The translations under genes were made by a program, and so were the position numbers. The notes beneath the pieces were generated by a model, which made no database searches, was not told where the DNA came from, and saw only the letters and a list, made by a program, of their open reading frames with translations. From positions 124,001 to 188,000 of the forward strand of contig NZ_NGVS01000013.1 of NCBI RefSeq assembly GCF_002777975.1: DNA of 64,000 bases. The letters run 5' to 3'. Shown here in pieces: positions 27,595 to 38,255 of the stretch (position 1 is its first letter; each line of letters opens with the position of its first letter). Source of the DNA: Shewanella carassii (lineage in GTDB: Bacteria > Pseudomonadota > Gammaproteobacteria > Enterobacterales > Shewanellaceae).

Positions 27595-29457
27595 ATGGCA
27601 ATTCAGATATTACCACCGCAATTGGCCAACCAGATTGCGGCAGGCGAAGTGGTTGAGAGACCAGCCTCTGTCGTGAAGGAGTTGGTGGAGAATAGCCTGG
27701 ATGCTGGTGCAACCCGGGTCGATATCGAAATCGATAAGGGCGGCGCCAAGCTTATCCGGATCCAGGACAATGGCGCCGGTATCGCCAAGGAAGAGCTGGC
27801 ACTGGCGCTGTCTCGTCATGCGACCTCTAAGGTGCATACGCTGGACGATCTTGAAGCCATTCTCAGCTTTGGTTTTCGAGGCGAGGCGCTGGCCAGTATC
27901 AGCTCGGTTTCCCGCTTGACCCTGACATCCCGCACGGCCGAGCAATCCGAGGCCTGGCTAGCCTATGCCGAAGGCACGGATATGGGGGTTAAGATACTGC
28001 CAGCGGCCCATCCCGTGGGCACCAGTATTGAAGTGGTCGATCTCTTCTTCAATACTCCGGCGCGCAGACGTTTCCTCAAGAGTGACAAGACAGAGTTTAC
28101 TCATATCGATGAGTGGCTAAAAAGAATTGCTTTGGCCCGGCCAGAAATTCACCTGACGTTGAAACACAATGGCAAACAGGTGCGCAACTATCGTCCGGCG
28201 GACAATGAAGCCCAATATCTGCAGCGTCTGGCTCAGGTCTGTGGCCGTCCTTTTGCCGAGCAGGCTTTGAGGGTGGAATGTCAGCACGACGACATGCGCC
28301 TCAGTGGCTACCTGCAGTCTCCTTGGCAAGTCGAGCCTTGTGATACTCACTATTTTTATGTCAATGGCCGTTTGGTTAGAGACCGTTTGGTGAATCATGC
28401 GGTCAGGCAGGCCTTTGCCGGTTTGGCCGAGTTGGAACAGCCCGGCTATGTGCTGATGCTGGAGCTGGATCCCCATCAAGTAGATGTCAATGTTCACCCC
28501 GCCAAGCATGAGGTCCGTTTCCATCAGGCCAGATATGTGCACGATTATATTCTGCAGGCTTTGAGCTCTGCCCTGCAGCAAGCACAGCAACTGCCGGTCG
28601 ATGACGTTAATCCGTATTTAAGCCAAACAGATTATGCTGCGCCGATTAAAACTCGGCCAAATGCCGCTGAACCAAGTATCCTGCCAACGGGAGTGACAGA
28701 TAGCCGCCGCGCCGAGCCATGTTTTCGAGAGCCTGAGTCAAGCAGCAGTCATGCTGGATATCAAAGCCGATATAGCGACAGCGCTTCTTTAGACGGCAAA
28801 GTATCGGGTGCATATTCAGGGGGCAATCCCCGTCAGGGAGCCGCGGCTCCCTCCAAGTCGGCCATCAGCAGTTATGGCGCCTTGTTGACGACGCCAGGTG
28901 TGGTCAATGAAGCGAGTTCTGCAGCAGATCTGAACCCTATGCCAGCTTTGCTCGATGGCGAGTATTGGGTATTGGTCGAAGATGAGCAACTTAAACTGCT
29001 CAAGGTGAAAGTCGCAGCCAAGCGATTGAGGTATATGGAGATTGTTGCCCGTCTCCCCACAGGTTTGACTGGCCAGCCACTGTTGATGCCGGTCGCTGTA
29101 GATGCCGATTCGGAATGGCCGGCGTTACTGGAGGAAAGGGCGACTCTGCTGCGGCAGTTGGGGTTGGATCTCAGTATTCGTCATTCGCAGTTGATAATTA
29201 AAAAAGTGCCCCCATATCTGAGGGACACGCAGCTGGCGAGTTTGATCCCTGAGCTGCTGCAGTGGCTCAGATTCGAGCAACCCCAAGAAGCGGCCTTGGC
29301 AAATTGGCTGGCGCAGAGCAGCTTGAGTAGCTTTGTTTCGGCACCATTGATATGGCAGGGGATCTCGGCTCTGGATGAGTCGGCTCGGCAAGAAATTTTA
29401 CAGCTGGCCAAGGCACTGCCATGGCGGCAATGGTTGGAAGACGAACATAGTGAGTAA
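27595..29457 (+). CDS. mutL: DNA mismatch repair protein MutL
   Basis: 620 residues. GHKL ATPase motifs: [20 protein letters not shown], and [24 protein letters not shown] follows near residue 300. A proline- and serine-rich linker (about 345-445) leads to the C-terminal dimerisation domain. I did not see an endonuclease DQHAxxER motif, as expected for a genome with MutH. The 3' end overlaps miaA by 8 bp. Confidence 0.94.
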   Translation: MAIQILPPQLANQIAAGEVVERPASVVKELVENSLDAGATRVDIEIDKGGAKLIRIQDNGAGIAKEELALALSRHATSKVHTLDDLEAILSFGFRGEALASISSVSRLTLTSRTAEQSEAWLAYAEGTDMGVKILPAAHPVGTSIEVVDLFFNTPARRRFLKSDKTEFTHIDEWLKRIALARPEIHLTLKHNGKQVRNYRPADNEAQYLQRLAQVCGRPFAEQALRVECQHDDMRLSGYLQSPWQVEPCDTHYFYVNGRLVRDRLVNHAVRQAFAGLAELEQPGYVLMLELDPHQVDVNVHPAKHEVRFHQARYVHDYILQALSSALQQAQQLPVDDVNPYLSQTDYAAPIKTRPNAAEPSILPTGVTDSRRAEPCFREPESSSSHAGYQSRYSDSASLDGKVSGAYSGGNPRQGAAAPSKSAISSYGALLTTPGVVNEASSAADLNPMPALLDGEYWVLVEDEQLKLLKVKVAAKRLRYMEIVARLPTGLTGQPLLMPVAVDADSEWPALLEERATLLRQLGLDLSIRHSQLIIKKVPPYLRDTQLASLIPELLQWLRFEQPQEAALANWLAQSSLSSFVSAPLIWQGISALDESARQEILQLAKALPWRQWLEDEHSE

Positions 29458-30376
29458 GGCGAAACAGCCAAGAGTGCTGACATTGATGGGGCCGACCGCC
29501 TCAGGAAAAACAGCGTTGGCGTTGGAACTCGCCGAGCATCACAACTGCGAGATCATCTCGGTAGATTCGGCACTTATCTATCGGGGAATGGATATAGGCA
29601 CGGCTAAGCCCAGCGCGGAAGAACTGGCACGAGGGCCACACAGGCTGATAGATATCCGCGATCCCAGTGAAAGTTATTCGGCTGCCGATTTTCGCAGCGA
29701 TTGTTTGCAGGAAATCGAGCAGATCGTCAACATGGGAAAAACGCCGTTGTTAGTAGGTGGTACCATGTTGTATTTTAAAGCATTATTGGAAGGGTTGTCG
29801 CCACTTCCCAGCGCCGACGAGGCGATAAGAGCTCAGATACAGCAGGAAGCCGAACAACTGGGTTGGCAAGCTTTGCATCAGGAGTTAGCGCGAATTGACC
29901 CGGTTGCGGCTGCGCGCATTCACCCTAATGACCCGCAACGTTTGGGGCGGGCATTAGAGGTTTACCGTATCAGCGGTAAGAGTTTGACTGAGCTGACTCA
30001 GTCAAAAACACCTGAGCTGCCCTATGATGTGGTGCAATTTGCCATTGCGCCCCAGGAGCGTAAGACACTGCATGAATTGATTAAAGTGAGATTTATGCAG
30101 ATGTTGCAGGCCGGGTTTACCGACGAGGTGGCCAGGTTAAAGCAAAGAGGCGATCTGTATCTGGATATGCCCTCAATGCGCTGTGTTGGATATCGCCAGT
30201 GCTGGCAATATCTGGAGGGTGAATTTGACCATGATACTATGGTCGAAAAAGCCGTCGCTGCTACTAGGCAATTGGCGAAGCGTCAATTAACATGGTTGCG
30301 AGGATGGCCTGAGTTGAATTGGCTGGAGAGCGGGGCGCAAGGGAATTTAGTTCAGCTTATACGTCACTGCCGCTAG
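29450..30376 (+). CDS. miaA: tRNA dimethylallyltransferase MiaA
   Basis: 308 residues with a GTG start at 29450, giving [21 protein letters not shown]. The frame is open further upstream inside mutL, but this start sets the P-loop at the usual distance. [16 protein letters not shown] is the second signature. MiaA prenylates A37 of tRNAs reading U-starting codons. Confidence 0.93.
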   Translation: MSKAKQPRVLTLMGPTASGKTALALELAEHHNCEIISVDSALIYRGMDIGTAKPSAEELARGPHRLIDIRDPSESYSAADFRSDCLQEIEQIVNMGKTPLLVGGTMLYFKALLEGLSPLPSADEAIRAQIQQEAEQLGWQALHQELARIDPVAAARIHPNDPQRLGRALEVYRISGKSLTELTQSKTPELPYDVVQFAIAPQERKTLHELIKVRFMQMLQAGFTDEVARLKQRGDLYLDMPSMRCVGYRQCWQYLEGEFDHDTMVEKAVAATRQLAKRQLTWLRGWPELNWLESGAQGNLVQLIRHCR

Positions 30377-30463
30377 CTTAATGGCCCTTGCTGTATAATA
30401 CTCAAACCGAACAAGAAAGCTTTTTGTTAGATACTATATAAATTAAAAAAAGGAAATAAAAAC

Positions 30464-30739
30464 ATGGCTAAGGGGCAATCTTTACAAGACCCATTTCTGA
30501 ACGCACTTCGCCGTGAGCGCGTTCCTGTTTCCATCTACCTGGTCAACGGTATCAAGTTGCAGGGACAGGTGGAGTCTTTTGACCAGTTCGTGATCTTGCT
30601 GAAAAACACGGTTAGCCAGATGGTTTACAAGCACGCTATTTCGACTGTAGTGCCTTCTCGTCCCTTCAATGTGAGCAATCATCAAAGTGGCGGTCAGCAA
30701 AACTACAACTCGCAGCACGACGATAGCAGCGAACAGTAA
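30464..30739 (+). CDS. hfq: RNA chaperone Hfq
   Basis: 91 residues. The Sm1 motif ([25 protein letters not shown], cited by position about 6-30) and the Sm2 motif [13 protein letters not shown] are intact, with a short glycine/glutamine-rich tail. It pairs small RNAs with mRNAs. A TATAAT at 30394-30399 lies upstream without a clear -35 partner, so hfq may have its own promoter besides read-through from miaA. Confidence 0.96.
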   Translation: MAKGQSLQDPFLNALRRERVPVSIYLVNGIKLQGQVESFDQFVILLKNTVSQMVYKHAISTVVPSRPFNVSNHQSGGQQNYNSQHDDSSEQ

Positions 30740-30760
30740 TTAAGTTAAGGAGTTCACTTC

Positions 30761-32068
30761 TTGTTTGATCGCTATGAAGCGGGAGAAACTGCCGTACTTG
30801 TTCATATCGACTTTTCCGATGAAGACAGTCGGGAAGACCTTCTCGAGTTGCAACTCTTGGTTGAATCGGCCGGGGCGCGTTCGGTAGGGGTGATAACAGG
30901 AAGCCGCCGTGCTCCTGACCGCAAGTTTTTCTTGGGGACGGGTAAGGCGGAAGAACTGGCAGCTTTGGTAGCTGCGACCGAGGCAAATGTGGTGATTTTC
31001 AACCACGCATTGAGTCCCGCACAGGAAAGAAACCTTGAAATCCTGTGCCAATGCAGGGTGTTGGACAGAACCACACTTATCCTTGATATTTTCGCTCAAC
31101 GGGCCCGTACCCATGAAGGCAAGTTGCAGGTGGAGCTAGCGCAGTTGCGCCACATGTCGACTCGCCTGGTGCGGGGCTGGACTCACCTTGAACGCCAGAA
31201 GGGTGGGATAGGTTTGCGTGGCCCGGGTGAAACCCAGCTGGAAACTGACCGACGATTACTGCGGGGGCGGATCAAGTCCATCAATCGCCGTTTGGAAAAA
31301 GTGGATAAGCAGCGGGAACAAAGCCGCAGGGCAAGGCAGCGAAGTGACTTGGCTACTGTGTCATTAGTGGGTTATACCAACGCAGGTAAGTCCACTCTAT
31401 TCAATGCGTTAACAACATCTGAGGTGTACGCCGCCGATCAGTTGTTTGCGACCCTGGATCCGACGCTGCGTAAGCTGGAGTTGGACAATGGTGCGGTATT
31501 TTTAGCTGACACAGTAGGTTTTATTCGCCATTTGCCCCATGAATTGGTGGCGGCGTTTAAGGCGACTTTACAGGAAACCCGGCAGGCCGATCTCTTGCTG
31601 CACGTGGTGGACTGCGCCGACGACAATATGAATGATAACTTTGAGCAGGTACAAGAAGTGCTCAAAGAGATTGAGGCCGATGAAATTCCACAGCTTCTGG
31701 TCTGTAACAAGATAGATCTGTTGGAAGAGATAGGCCCCAAAATAGATTTCGATCCTGAGGGCCGACCATACAGAGTATGGATCTCGGCGCAGCAAGGGTT
31801 GGGACTGGATCTTCTCAAGCAAGCGGTGGATCAGCTGACTGCTGCTACCATAGTTGAGCTTAGCTTGAGAATACCGGCAACAGCCGGGCATTATCTTGGC
31901 CAGTTTTATCGACTGGATGCGATACAGCAGAAAGAGTATGACGACCTGGGGAACTGTATCTTGTCTGTTCGTTTACCACAGCCGGACTGGCACCGGCTGG
32001 TTAAGCAGAGTCAAGGTGAGTTGGAAACCTTTATCCTCGAACCCGAGATTGATAAAGTAGTTTGTTAA
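30761..32068 (+). CDS. hflX: ribosome rescue GTPase HflX
   Basis: 435 residues. I use the TTG at 30761 because it follows AAGGAG at 30747-30752 and gives the family start MFDRYEAGETAVLVHIDF. GTPase motifs: G1 GYTNAGKST, G3 DTVGF, G4 NKID. The N-terminal HflX domain and the GTPase domain are complete. HflX splits stalled 70S ribosomes, for example after heat stress. It lies between hfq and hflK as usual. Confidence 0.94.
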   Translation: MFDRYEAGETAVLVHIDFSDEDSREDLLELQLLVESAGARSVGVITGSRRAPDRKFFLGTGKAEELAALVAATEANVVIFNHALSPAQERNLEILCQCRVLDRTTLILDIFAQRARTHEGKLQVELAQLRHMSTRLVRGWTHLERQKGGIGLRGPGETQLETDRRLLRGRIKSINRRLEKVDKQREQSRRARQRSDLATVSLVGYTNAGKSTLFNALTTSEVYAADQLFATLDPTLRKLELDNGAVFLADTVGFIRHLPHELVAAFKATLQETRQADLLLHVVDCADDNMNDNFEQVQEVLKEIEADEIPQLLVCNKIDLLEEIGPKIDFDPEGRPYRVWISAQQGLGLDLLKQAVDQLTAATIVELSLRIPATAGHYLGQFYRLDAIQQKEYDDLGNCILSVRLPQPDWHRLVKQSQGELETFILEPEIDKVVC

Positions 32069-32103
32069 TAATCTCGTTTATTCATCCACTTATGGAGAGT
32101 TAA

Positions 32104-33243
32104 ATGGCTTGGAACGAGCCCGGTAACAAGGGTAATGATCCTTGGGGAAACAAAGGTGGCAATGACAAAGGGCCACCAGATCTGGACGATGTATTTCGCA
32201 ATTTGGCCAAACGCTTTGGCGGCAAGGGTAACGGTGGCTCGGGTTTCAGCATGGGGACTCTGGCCATAGTTGCAGGTATTGCCCTGGCGGTATGGGGTTT
32301 TTCCGGTTTCTACACTATCAAAGAAGCGGAGCAGGGCGTTGTGCTGCGTTTCGGTGAACATGTCGGCGAAGTTGGTCCTGGCCTACACTGGAAAGCCACC
32401 TTTATCGATACGGTTTTACCGGTAGATGTCGCATCGGTGCGCTCTATTCCGGCGTCCGGCAGCATGCTGACCGCGGATGAAAATATGGTCGTGGTCGAGC
32501 TCGATGTGCAGTACAAGGTGAAAGATGCCTACCAGTATCTGTTCAGTGCCGTTGATGCTAACTCGAGCCTGCGTGAAGCCACCGACAGTGCGCTGCGCTA
32601 TGTCATTGGTCATTCAAAGATGAATGACATCTTGACCACAGGGCGTGCCAAGGTACGTGACGACACCCGTGCCGAAATTGAACGCATCATAGCACCTTAC
32701 AATTTGGGGCTGCAGATTGAAGACGTTAACTTCCTGCCGGCCAGACCGCCTGAGGAAGTGAAAGACGCCTTCGATGATGCGATTTCAGCACAGGAAGACG
32801 AGCACACCTATATCCGTCAGGCCGAAGCTTATCAGTTGGAAATCGAGCCCAAGGCCCGTGGTCAGGTGGAACGTATCAGTCAGGATGCCCGCGCATATAA
32901 AGAGCGTGTCATTCAGGATGCTGAAGGTGCTGTGGCTAAGTTCAACAAGTTGTTGCCTGAATATAAGCAGGCTCCTGAAGTGACCCGTGAACGCCTCTAT
33001 ATTGATGCGATGCAGCAGGTGTTCAGCGATACCAATAAGGTGCTGATAGATGCCAAGAATAATGGCAATCTGATGTATCTACCACTGGATAAGCTGATGT
33101 CTCAGGACAACAAGGCTAAACCTAAGGCTGCGCCGGAACCTGAGCAACATGTGGATGCTGTTAACAACCAAAGAAACAGTGATAACAGCAGTTTCAACGG
33201 GCGCTTGTCCCGCGAAGAGCGTATGCGTCAGGGGAGGGAGTAA
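32104..33243 (+). CDS. hflK: FtsH modulator HflK
   Basis: 379 residues. A glycine- and asparagine-rich N-terminus (MAWNEPGNKGNDPWGNKG) precedes one membrane helix (about 59-74) and a SPFH/band-7 domain (about 75-300). With HflC it forms a cage around FtsH and slows proteolysis of membrane proteins. hflC starts 3 bp after its stop. Confidence 0.94.
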   Translation: MAWNEPGNKGNDPWGNKGGNDKGPPDLDDVFRNLAKRFGGKGNGGSGFSMGTLAIVAGIALAVWGFSGFYTIKEAEQGVVLRFGEHVGEVGPGLHWKATFIDTVLPVDVASVRSIPASGSMLTADENMVVVELDVQYKVKDAYQYLFSAVDANSSLREATDSALRYVIGHSKMNDILTTGRAKVRDDTRAEIERIIAPYNLGLQIEDVNFLPARPPEEVKDAFDDAISAQEDEHTYIRQAEAYQLEIEPKARGQVERISQDARAYKERVIQDAEGAVAKFNKLLPEYKQAPEVTRERLYIDAMQQVFSDTNKVLIDAKNNGNLMYLPLDKLMSQDNKAKPKAAPEPEQHVDAVNNQRNSDNSSFNGRLSREERMRQGRE

Positions 33244-33246
33244 ACC

Positions 33247-34170
33247 ATGAGCAGATTCGTACTCATTATTATTGCCCTGCTGGCAGTTGTTGGAGTGTCT
33301 TCGCTGATGGTTGTCAACGAAGGCGAGCGCGCCATTGTTTCCCGCTTTGGCGAAGTACTGAAAGATAATGTTGACGGCAAGATGGTCCCTCGAGTCTATG
33401 GCCCGGGTCTCAACGTCAAGATCCCGCTGATCGACAAAGTCCGTTATATGGATGCCCGTATCCAGACTCTGGACGGCGCTGCCGACCGCTTTGTGACCTC
33501 AGAGAAGAAAGACCTTATGGTCGACTCTTATGTTAAATGGCGAATTAAGGACTTTGAAAAATACTATCTGGCAACAGAAGGTGGCAACAAGTCCAAGGCT
33601 GAGTCACTGTTGCAGCGTAAGATCAACAGTGACCTGCGTACCGAGTTCGGTAAGCTGACCATCAAGCAGATTGTTTCCGGTACCAGCGAAGGTAGCACAA
33701 ACTTGGCTGAGAGCAGCAGTCGTGATGATCTGATGCGTATTACCCTGGAAAATGCCGCCAAGAGCGCTGAAGGTCTGGGTATAGAAGTGGTCGATGTCAG
33801 GGTGAAGCAGATCAACCTGCCATCCAACGTCAGCCACAGCATCTTCCAGCGGATGCGTGCCGAGCGTCAGGCGGTAGCCAAGAAACACAGGGCAGAAGGT
33901 AAAGAAGCGGCCGAGAAAATCCGCGCCATGACCGATGCCAACGTGGTGGTGACTCTGGCCAATGCCCGTCGCGAAGCGGAAAATATCCGCGGTGAAGGCG
34001 ATGCCATTGCCGCCAAGATCTACGCCGATGCTTACACCAAGGATCCAGAATTCTTCAGTTTCCTGCGTAGTCTGGAAGCCTATAAGGCCAGCTTCGCCGG
34101 TAAATCTGACGTCATGGTGTTGGAGCCGGACAGTGAATTCTTCAAATACATGAAGCAAAAAGGCAAGTAA
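33247..34170 (+). CDS. hflC: FtsH modulator HflC
   Basis: 307 residues. An N-terminal membrane helix (about 3-22) is followed by a band-7 domain, with VVNEGERAIVSRFGEV just after the helix. It partners HflK in the FtsH-regulating complex. It is the last gene of the nnr-hflC block and is followed by the terminator at 34186. Confidence 0.94.
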   Translation: MSRFVLIIIALLAVVGVSSLMVVNEGERAIVSRFGEVLKDNVDGKMVPRVYGPGLNVKIPLIDKVRYMDARIQTLDGAADRFVTSEKKDLMVDSYVKWRIKDFEKYYLATEGGNKSKAESLLQRKINSDLRTEFGKLTIKQIVSGTSEGSTNLAESSSRDDLMRITLENAAKSAEGLGIEVVDVRVKQINLPSNVSHSIFQRMRAERQAVAKKHRAEGKEAAEKIRAMTDANVVVTLANARREAENIRGEGDAIAAKIYADAYTKDPEFFSFLRSLEAYKASFAGKSDVMVLEPDSEFFKYMKQKGK

Positions 34171-34185
34171 CAGTATTGCTCGAAA

Positions 34186-34211
34186 GGCCCGGACTGGTTC
34201 CGGGTCTTTTT
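34186..34211 (+). terminator. terminator after hflC
   Basis: CCCGGA / TCCGGG stem with a 5-base loop, followed by a seven-T run. Confidence 0.85.
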
Positions 34212-34548
34212 TTATCTTTTTCTCGGCTTAAGATTAAAATCACAGAATGACAGGTATTAATGTGTAAAGGGGATAAATTTTATTATTAGTCAAATGGTTA
34301 TGCTTTAGCTTTAATTAAACTACTCCCGGGTTACAGGCTTTTTTACTAGGTTGTTGCTGTTTTTTTAACCCGAAACTGCTAAAAATCTGTAATCAATCTA
34401 ACCAAATTGTGTCTTTTGACTATGATCTGCTTCTAATTTTTCGCTATAATGAGCCCCGCCTCAAAGTTTGACTTTTACTTATAGTGATAGCTAATAAGCC
34501 TAAGGTCTTGAAAAACAAAAATTCCAACACCCTCTGGGAGATAAGTGG
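34212..34548. other. AT-rich leader region before petA, promoter expected
   Basis: The gap from hflC to petA is 378 bp and AT-rich, and I see no gene in it. TATAAT at 34445-34450 is a candidate -10 without a good -35. TTGACT (34469-34474) followed after 18 bp by TAATAA is another weak option. Confidence 0.4.
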
Positions 34549-35139
34549 ATGAGCAATGCGCCAGTCGATACCGGACGTCGCAGATTCCTGACAGCTGCAA
34601 CCGCCGTAGTGGGCGGTGCTGGTGCCGTCGCTGTAGCGGTTCCCTTTATAAAGTCATGGAATCCGAGCGCCAAAGCGAAAGCTGCAGGCGCGCCGGTAGA
34701 AGTAAATATCAGTAAGCTAGAACCAGGTCAGCTGATCCGTGTGGAATGGCGTGGCAAACCAGTATGGATTGTCCGTCGTACCGAGGAAGTTCTTAATGAG
34801 CTCCCAACCCACGATGACAGACTGCGGGACCCGGCTTCTGAAGAATTACAGCAGCCTGATTACGCCCAAAATGGCGTACGTTCGATTAAGCCTGAGTACT
34901 TTATTGCCGTAGGTATCTGTACTCACCTGGGTTGTTCACCTACTTATCTGCCGGATTCTTTCGCAGAGCAGGTTGAAGGTGTGACTTCGGGTTTCTTCTG
35001 TCCATGTCACGGTTCCAAGTTCGATATGGCCGGTCGCGTCTTCCAGGGCGTACCCGCTCCACTGAACCTGGTGATACCACCTCATCAATACATTGATGAG
35101 GGTAACGTGCTCATCGGTGTAGATCAGGGAGCTGCATAA
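34549..35139 (+). CDS. petA: cytochrome bc1 Rieske iron-sulfur subunit
   Basis: 196 residues. A twin-arginine signal (RRRFLT at 10-15) precedes the membrane anchor (about 16-34). The [2Fe-2S] ligands are C124/H126 in CTHLGC and C151/H154 in CPCHGS; C129 and C153 form the stabilising disulfide. The subunit takes electrons from ubiquinol and passes them to cytochrome c1. petB overlaps it by one base. Confidence 0.95.
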   Translation: MSNAPVDTGRRRFLTAATAVVGGAGAVAVAVPFIKSWNPSAKAKAAGAPVEVNISKLEPGQLIRVEWRGKPVWIVRRTEEVLNELPTHDDRLRDPASEELQQPDYAQNGVRSIKPEYFIAVGICTHLGCSPTYLPDSFAEQVEGVTSGFFCPCHGSKFDMAGRVFQGVPAPLNLVIPPHQYIDEGNVLIGVDQGAA

Positions 35140-36356
35140 TGGTTAAGAACATTATTGACTGGATCGATGCGCGTATTCCTATGACTGCGACCTATAACCG
35201 TCATGTCGGTCAGTACGCTACCCCCAAGAATTTTAACTTCTGGTATTTCTTCGGCTCTCTGGCGCTGTTGGTTCTGGTGAACCAGCTGCTGACCGGTATC
35301 TGGCTGACCATGAACTATGTACCCACCGCCGAGGGAGCATTTGCCTCCATCGAATACATCATGCGTGATGTGGAATACGGTTGGTTGCTGCGCTATATGC
35401 ATTCCACCGGGGCATCGGCCTTCTTCGTGGTGGTTTACCTGCATATGTTCCGCGGCTTGATTTATGGCTCTTACCAAAAGCCTCGTGAACTACTGTGGCT
35501 GTTCGGTATGTTGATCTTCCTGGTACTGATGGCCGAAGCCTTTATGGGTTATCTGCTGCCATGGGGGCAAATGTCCTACTGGGGCGCTCAGGTAATTATC
35601 TCACTGTTCGGTGCTATCCCCGTCATCGGCGACGATTTGACTCTGTGGATCCGCGGTGACTATGTGATTTCAGGTGCAACCCTGAACCGCTTCTTCGCCC
35701 TGCACGTGATCGCGCTGCCTCTGGTACTTGTGGTACTGGTATTCCTGCACCTGATTGCTCTACACGAAGTGGGTTCCAACAACCCTGACGGTATCGAGAT
35801 CAAGAAGAACAAAGATGAAAATGGCTGGCCTGTCGACGGCATTCCATTCCATCCTTACTACACAGTAAAAGATATCATGGGTGTTGCCGGCTTCCTGATT
35901 GTCTTCTGCTATGTGCTGTTCTTTATGCCTGAAGGTGGCGGTTACTTCCTCGAGAAGCCTAACTTCGAAGCGGCCAACCCAATGAAGACACCTGAGCATA
36001 TTGCTCCTGTATGGTACTTCACCCCGTTCTACGCCATCTTGCGTGCCGTACCGGACAAGTTGGGTGGTGTCGTCCTGATGGGGCTGGCAATCGCGGTACT
36101 CTTCGTGCTGCCATGGCTGGATCGCTGTAAGGTTAAGTCGGTTCGCTACCGTAGCATGATTCACAAGCTGAACATTGCTCAGTTTGCCGTGTCCTTTATC
36201 GTTCTGGGTTACCTGGGTGCGGTACCTGCGACACCAACACTGACCATTGTTGCCCGGATCTTTACCATCACTTACTTCGGTTTCTTCCTGTTGCTGTTCA
36301 TCTACAGCAAGAGTGAAAAGACCAAGCCAGTACCAGAAAGGGTGACATTCAAATGA
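35139..36356 (+). CDS. petB: cytochrome bc1 cytochrome b subunit
   Basis: 405 residues with eight or more membrane helices. It includes LLPWGQMSYWGA and the histidine pairs for two b hemes in helices B and D (for example RYMHSTGAS and FFALHVIALPL). The Qo-site motif reads PVWY at residues 290-293 instead of the textbook PEWY. The subunit oxidises ubiquinol and reduces quinone. The 3' end overlaps petC by 4 bp. Confidence 0.94.
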   Translation: MVKNIIDWIDARIPMTATYNRHVGQYATPKNFNFWYFFGSLALLVLVNQLLTGIWLTMNYVPTAEGAFASIEYIMRDVEYGWLLRYMHSTGASAFFVVVYLHMFRGLIYGSYQKPRELLWLFGMLIFLVLMAEAFMGYLLPWGQMSYWGAQVIISLFGAIPVIGDDLTLWIRGDYVISGATLNRFFALHVIALPLVLVVLVFLHLIALHEVGSNNPDGIEIKKNKDENGWPVDGIPFHPYYTVKDIMGVAGFLIVFCYVLFFMPEGGGYFLEKPNFEAANPMKTPEHIAPVWYFTPFYAILRAVPDKLGGVVLMGLAIAVLFVLPWLDRCKVKSVRYRSMIHKLNIAQFAVSFIVLGYLGAVPATPTLTIVARIFTITYFGFFLLLFIYSKSEKTKPVPERVTFK

Positions 36357-37054
36357 AAAAGTTATTGATTGCTTTGGTTGCCTTGTTGCCCCTCGGAGTC
36401 CTGGCCGCCAGTGGTCCAAAGATTGAGCCTAGCGGAATCGATTGGACTGAACAGTTGCAAGACAAAGAGTCGCTGCGTCGCGGTGCAGAGTTGTTCCAAA
36501 ACTATTGTGCCGGTTGTCACAGCACTCAGTATCAGCGCTATCAGCGTGTTGCTGAAGATCTGGATATCCCTGTTGACGAGATGCGTAAGCTGATCCACAC
36601 AGATGCCAAGATCGGCGAGCTGATGGAAAACGCGATAGAGACTAAAGATGCGGCCAAGTGGTTTGGTGCCGCGCCTCCAGATCTGACTCTGGTAGCTCGT
36701 GTTCGTGGTGATGACTGGGTCTATTCCTACCTCAAGGGATTTTATAAGGATCCAAGTCGTCCATTCGGCGTAAACAACACTGTGTTCCCGTCAGTTGGTA
36801 TGCCGCATGTGCTTGAAGAACTGCAGGGAATGCCGGTCAAGCAGGAAGATGGCAGCATCACGGTTAGCGGTGGCAGCCTGTCTGCAGAAGAGTACGATAA
36901 GGTGGTTCGTGACCTTACCGGCTTCCTGGTCTACTCGGCTGAACCGGTTAAATTGGAGCGCGAAAACCTGGGTAAATGGGTGCTCGGCTTCCTGTTTATA
37001 TTCTTTGTGATCGCCTACTTCCTCAAGAAAGAATATTGGAAGGATGTACACTAA
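36353..37054 (+). CDS. petC: cytochrome bc1 cytochrome c1 subunit
   Basis: 233 residues. A signal peptide ends near residue 18 (LGVLA). The heme c site CAGCH is at 52-56. A C-terminal membrane anchor follows (about 203-222, WVLGFLFIFFVIAYFLKK). It completes the three-subunit bc1 complex with petA and petB. Confidence 0.94.
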   Translation: MKKLLIALVALLPLGVLAASGPKIEPSGIDWTEQLQDKESLRRGAELFQNYCAGCHSTQYQRYQRVAEDLDIPVDEMRKLIHTDAKIGELMENAIETKDAAKWFGAAPPDLTLVARVRGDDWVYSYLKGFYKDPSRPFGVNNTVFPSVGMPHVLEELQGMPVKQEDGSITVSGGSLSAEEYDKVVRDLTGFLVYSAEPVKLERENLGKWVLGFLFIFFVIAYFLKKEYWKDVH

Positions 37055-37090
37055 CCCTTAGAAAGGGGTAGAATATATTATCCGCATAGT

Positions 37091-37130
37091 GTAAACGGGG
37101 GGCATAGCCCCTCGTTTACATTTGTTTTTT
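37091..37130 (+). terminator. terminator after petC
   Basis: GTAAACG / CGTTTAC outer stem with inner GGGGC / GCCCC pairs, followed by TTTG and a T-run. sspA begins 20 bp further on, so read-through into sspAB is possible. Confidence 0.8.
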
Positions 37131-37149
37131 TAGATTCCGGAGGGTATCA

Positions 37150-37779
37150 ATGGCTGTTGCTGCCAATAAACGCTCTATCATGACCCTGTTCTCAGGTGCC
37201 GATGATCTCTATAGCCATCAGGTTCGCATCGTATTGGCTGAAAAAGGGGTAACTGTTGATGTGTTGCAGGTGGATCCCAATGATATGCCAGAGGATTTGC
37301 TGGAGCTCAACCCCTACAACTCAGTCCCTACTCTGGTAGACCGTGAGTTGGTGCTGTACGAAAGCCGTATCATTATGGAGTATCTGGACGAACGCTTCCC
37401 GCATCCGCCGCTGATGCCTGTTTATCCAGTTTCCCGTGGCCAAAGTCGTCTGATGATGCACCGTATCGATACCGATTGGTATGCTTTGGTCGATCGTATC
37501 CGTAAGGGTGATCGTGCCGATGCGGCTCGCAAAGAGTTACTGGAAAGCCTGCTTTCTATTGCACCTGTGTTTGCCGAAATGCCTTACTTCATGAGTGAAG
37601 AGTTTGGTTTGGTCGATTGTTATCTTGGCCCCTTACTGTGGCGTTTGCCGGTATTGGGTATCGAACTGGATAACCGCGCGGGTAAAGACATCAAAGCCTA
37701 TATGAACCGCATTTTTGAGCGTGAATCCTTTAAGGCATCTTTGACTGAAGCCGAGCGCGAAATGCGCATGGGTATCTGA
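37150..37779 (+). CDS. sspA: stringent starvation protein A
   Basis: 209 residues with a glutathione-S-transferase-like fold: an N-terminal thioredoxin-like half (LFSGADDLYSHQVRIVLAEKG) and a helical C-terminal half. SspA binds RNA polymerase and affects stationary-phase and acid-stress transcription; it is not an active GST. sspB overlaps by one base. Confidence 0.93.
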   Translation: MAVAANKRSIMTLFSGADDLYSHQVRIVLAEKGVTVDVLQVDPNDMPEDLLELNPYNSVPTLVDRELVLYESRIIMEYLDERFPHPPLMPVYPVSRGQSRLMMHRIDTDWYALVDRIRKGDRADAARKELLESLLSIAPVFAEMPYFMSEEFGLVDCYLGPLLWRLPVLGIELDNRAGKDIKAYMNRIFERESFKASLTEAEREMRMGI

Positions 37780-38231
37780 TGAAAGATTTGACCCCAAGTC
37801 GTCCATATCTGCTTAGAGCTTACTATGAATGGCTGATGGATAATCAGCTGACTCCACATCTGGTAGTGGATGCCACTGTGCCAGATATTAAGGTACCGCT
37901 GCAGTATGTTAAGGATGGTCAAATAGTACTGAATGTCGCCGGCAGTGCTGTCGGTGGATTGCAGCTTGGCAACGAGTTTGTCGAGTTCAATGCCCGCTTC
38001 GGTGGTGTACCACAGCAAGTGCTGTTGCCTATGGCGTCTATCGTTGCCATCTACGCCCGTGAAAACGGTGCTGGTACAGTATTTGAGATGGAAGATGCCT
38101 ATCTGCTCGAAGAGGGTGAAGAGGCGTTGTTGAATGTTGTCGAAGAAGATGAGCAACCTCAAGAACAGGTGGTTTCTCAAGCCTCTGAGGACAAACCTAA
38201 ACGCCGAGCTCATCTGACTCTGGTCAAATAA
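37779..38231 (+). CDS. sspB: ClpXP specificity-enhancing factor SspB
   Basis: 150 residues. The folded N-terminal domain (about 1-110) binds ssrA tags. An acidic variable linker and the C-terminal ClpX-binding tail (RRAHLTLVK) are both present. SspB hands tagged proteins to ClpXP. It is coupled to sspA. Confidence 0.93.
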   Translation: MKDLTPSRPYLLRAYYEWLMDNQLTPHLVVDATVPDIKVPLQYVKDGQIVLNVAGSAVGGLQLGNEFVEFNARFGGVPQQVLLPMASIVAIYARENGAGTVFEMEDAYLLEEGEEALLNVVEEDEQPQEQVVSQASEDKPKRRAHLTLVK

Positions 38232-38255
38232 GTTTTAAGGTCCTATCACCTTTAT

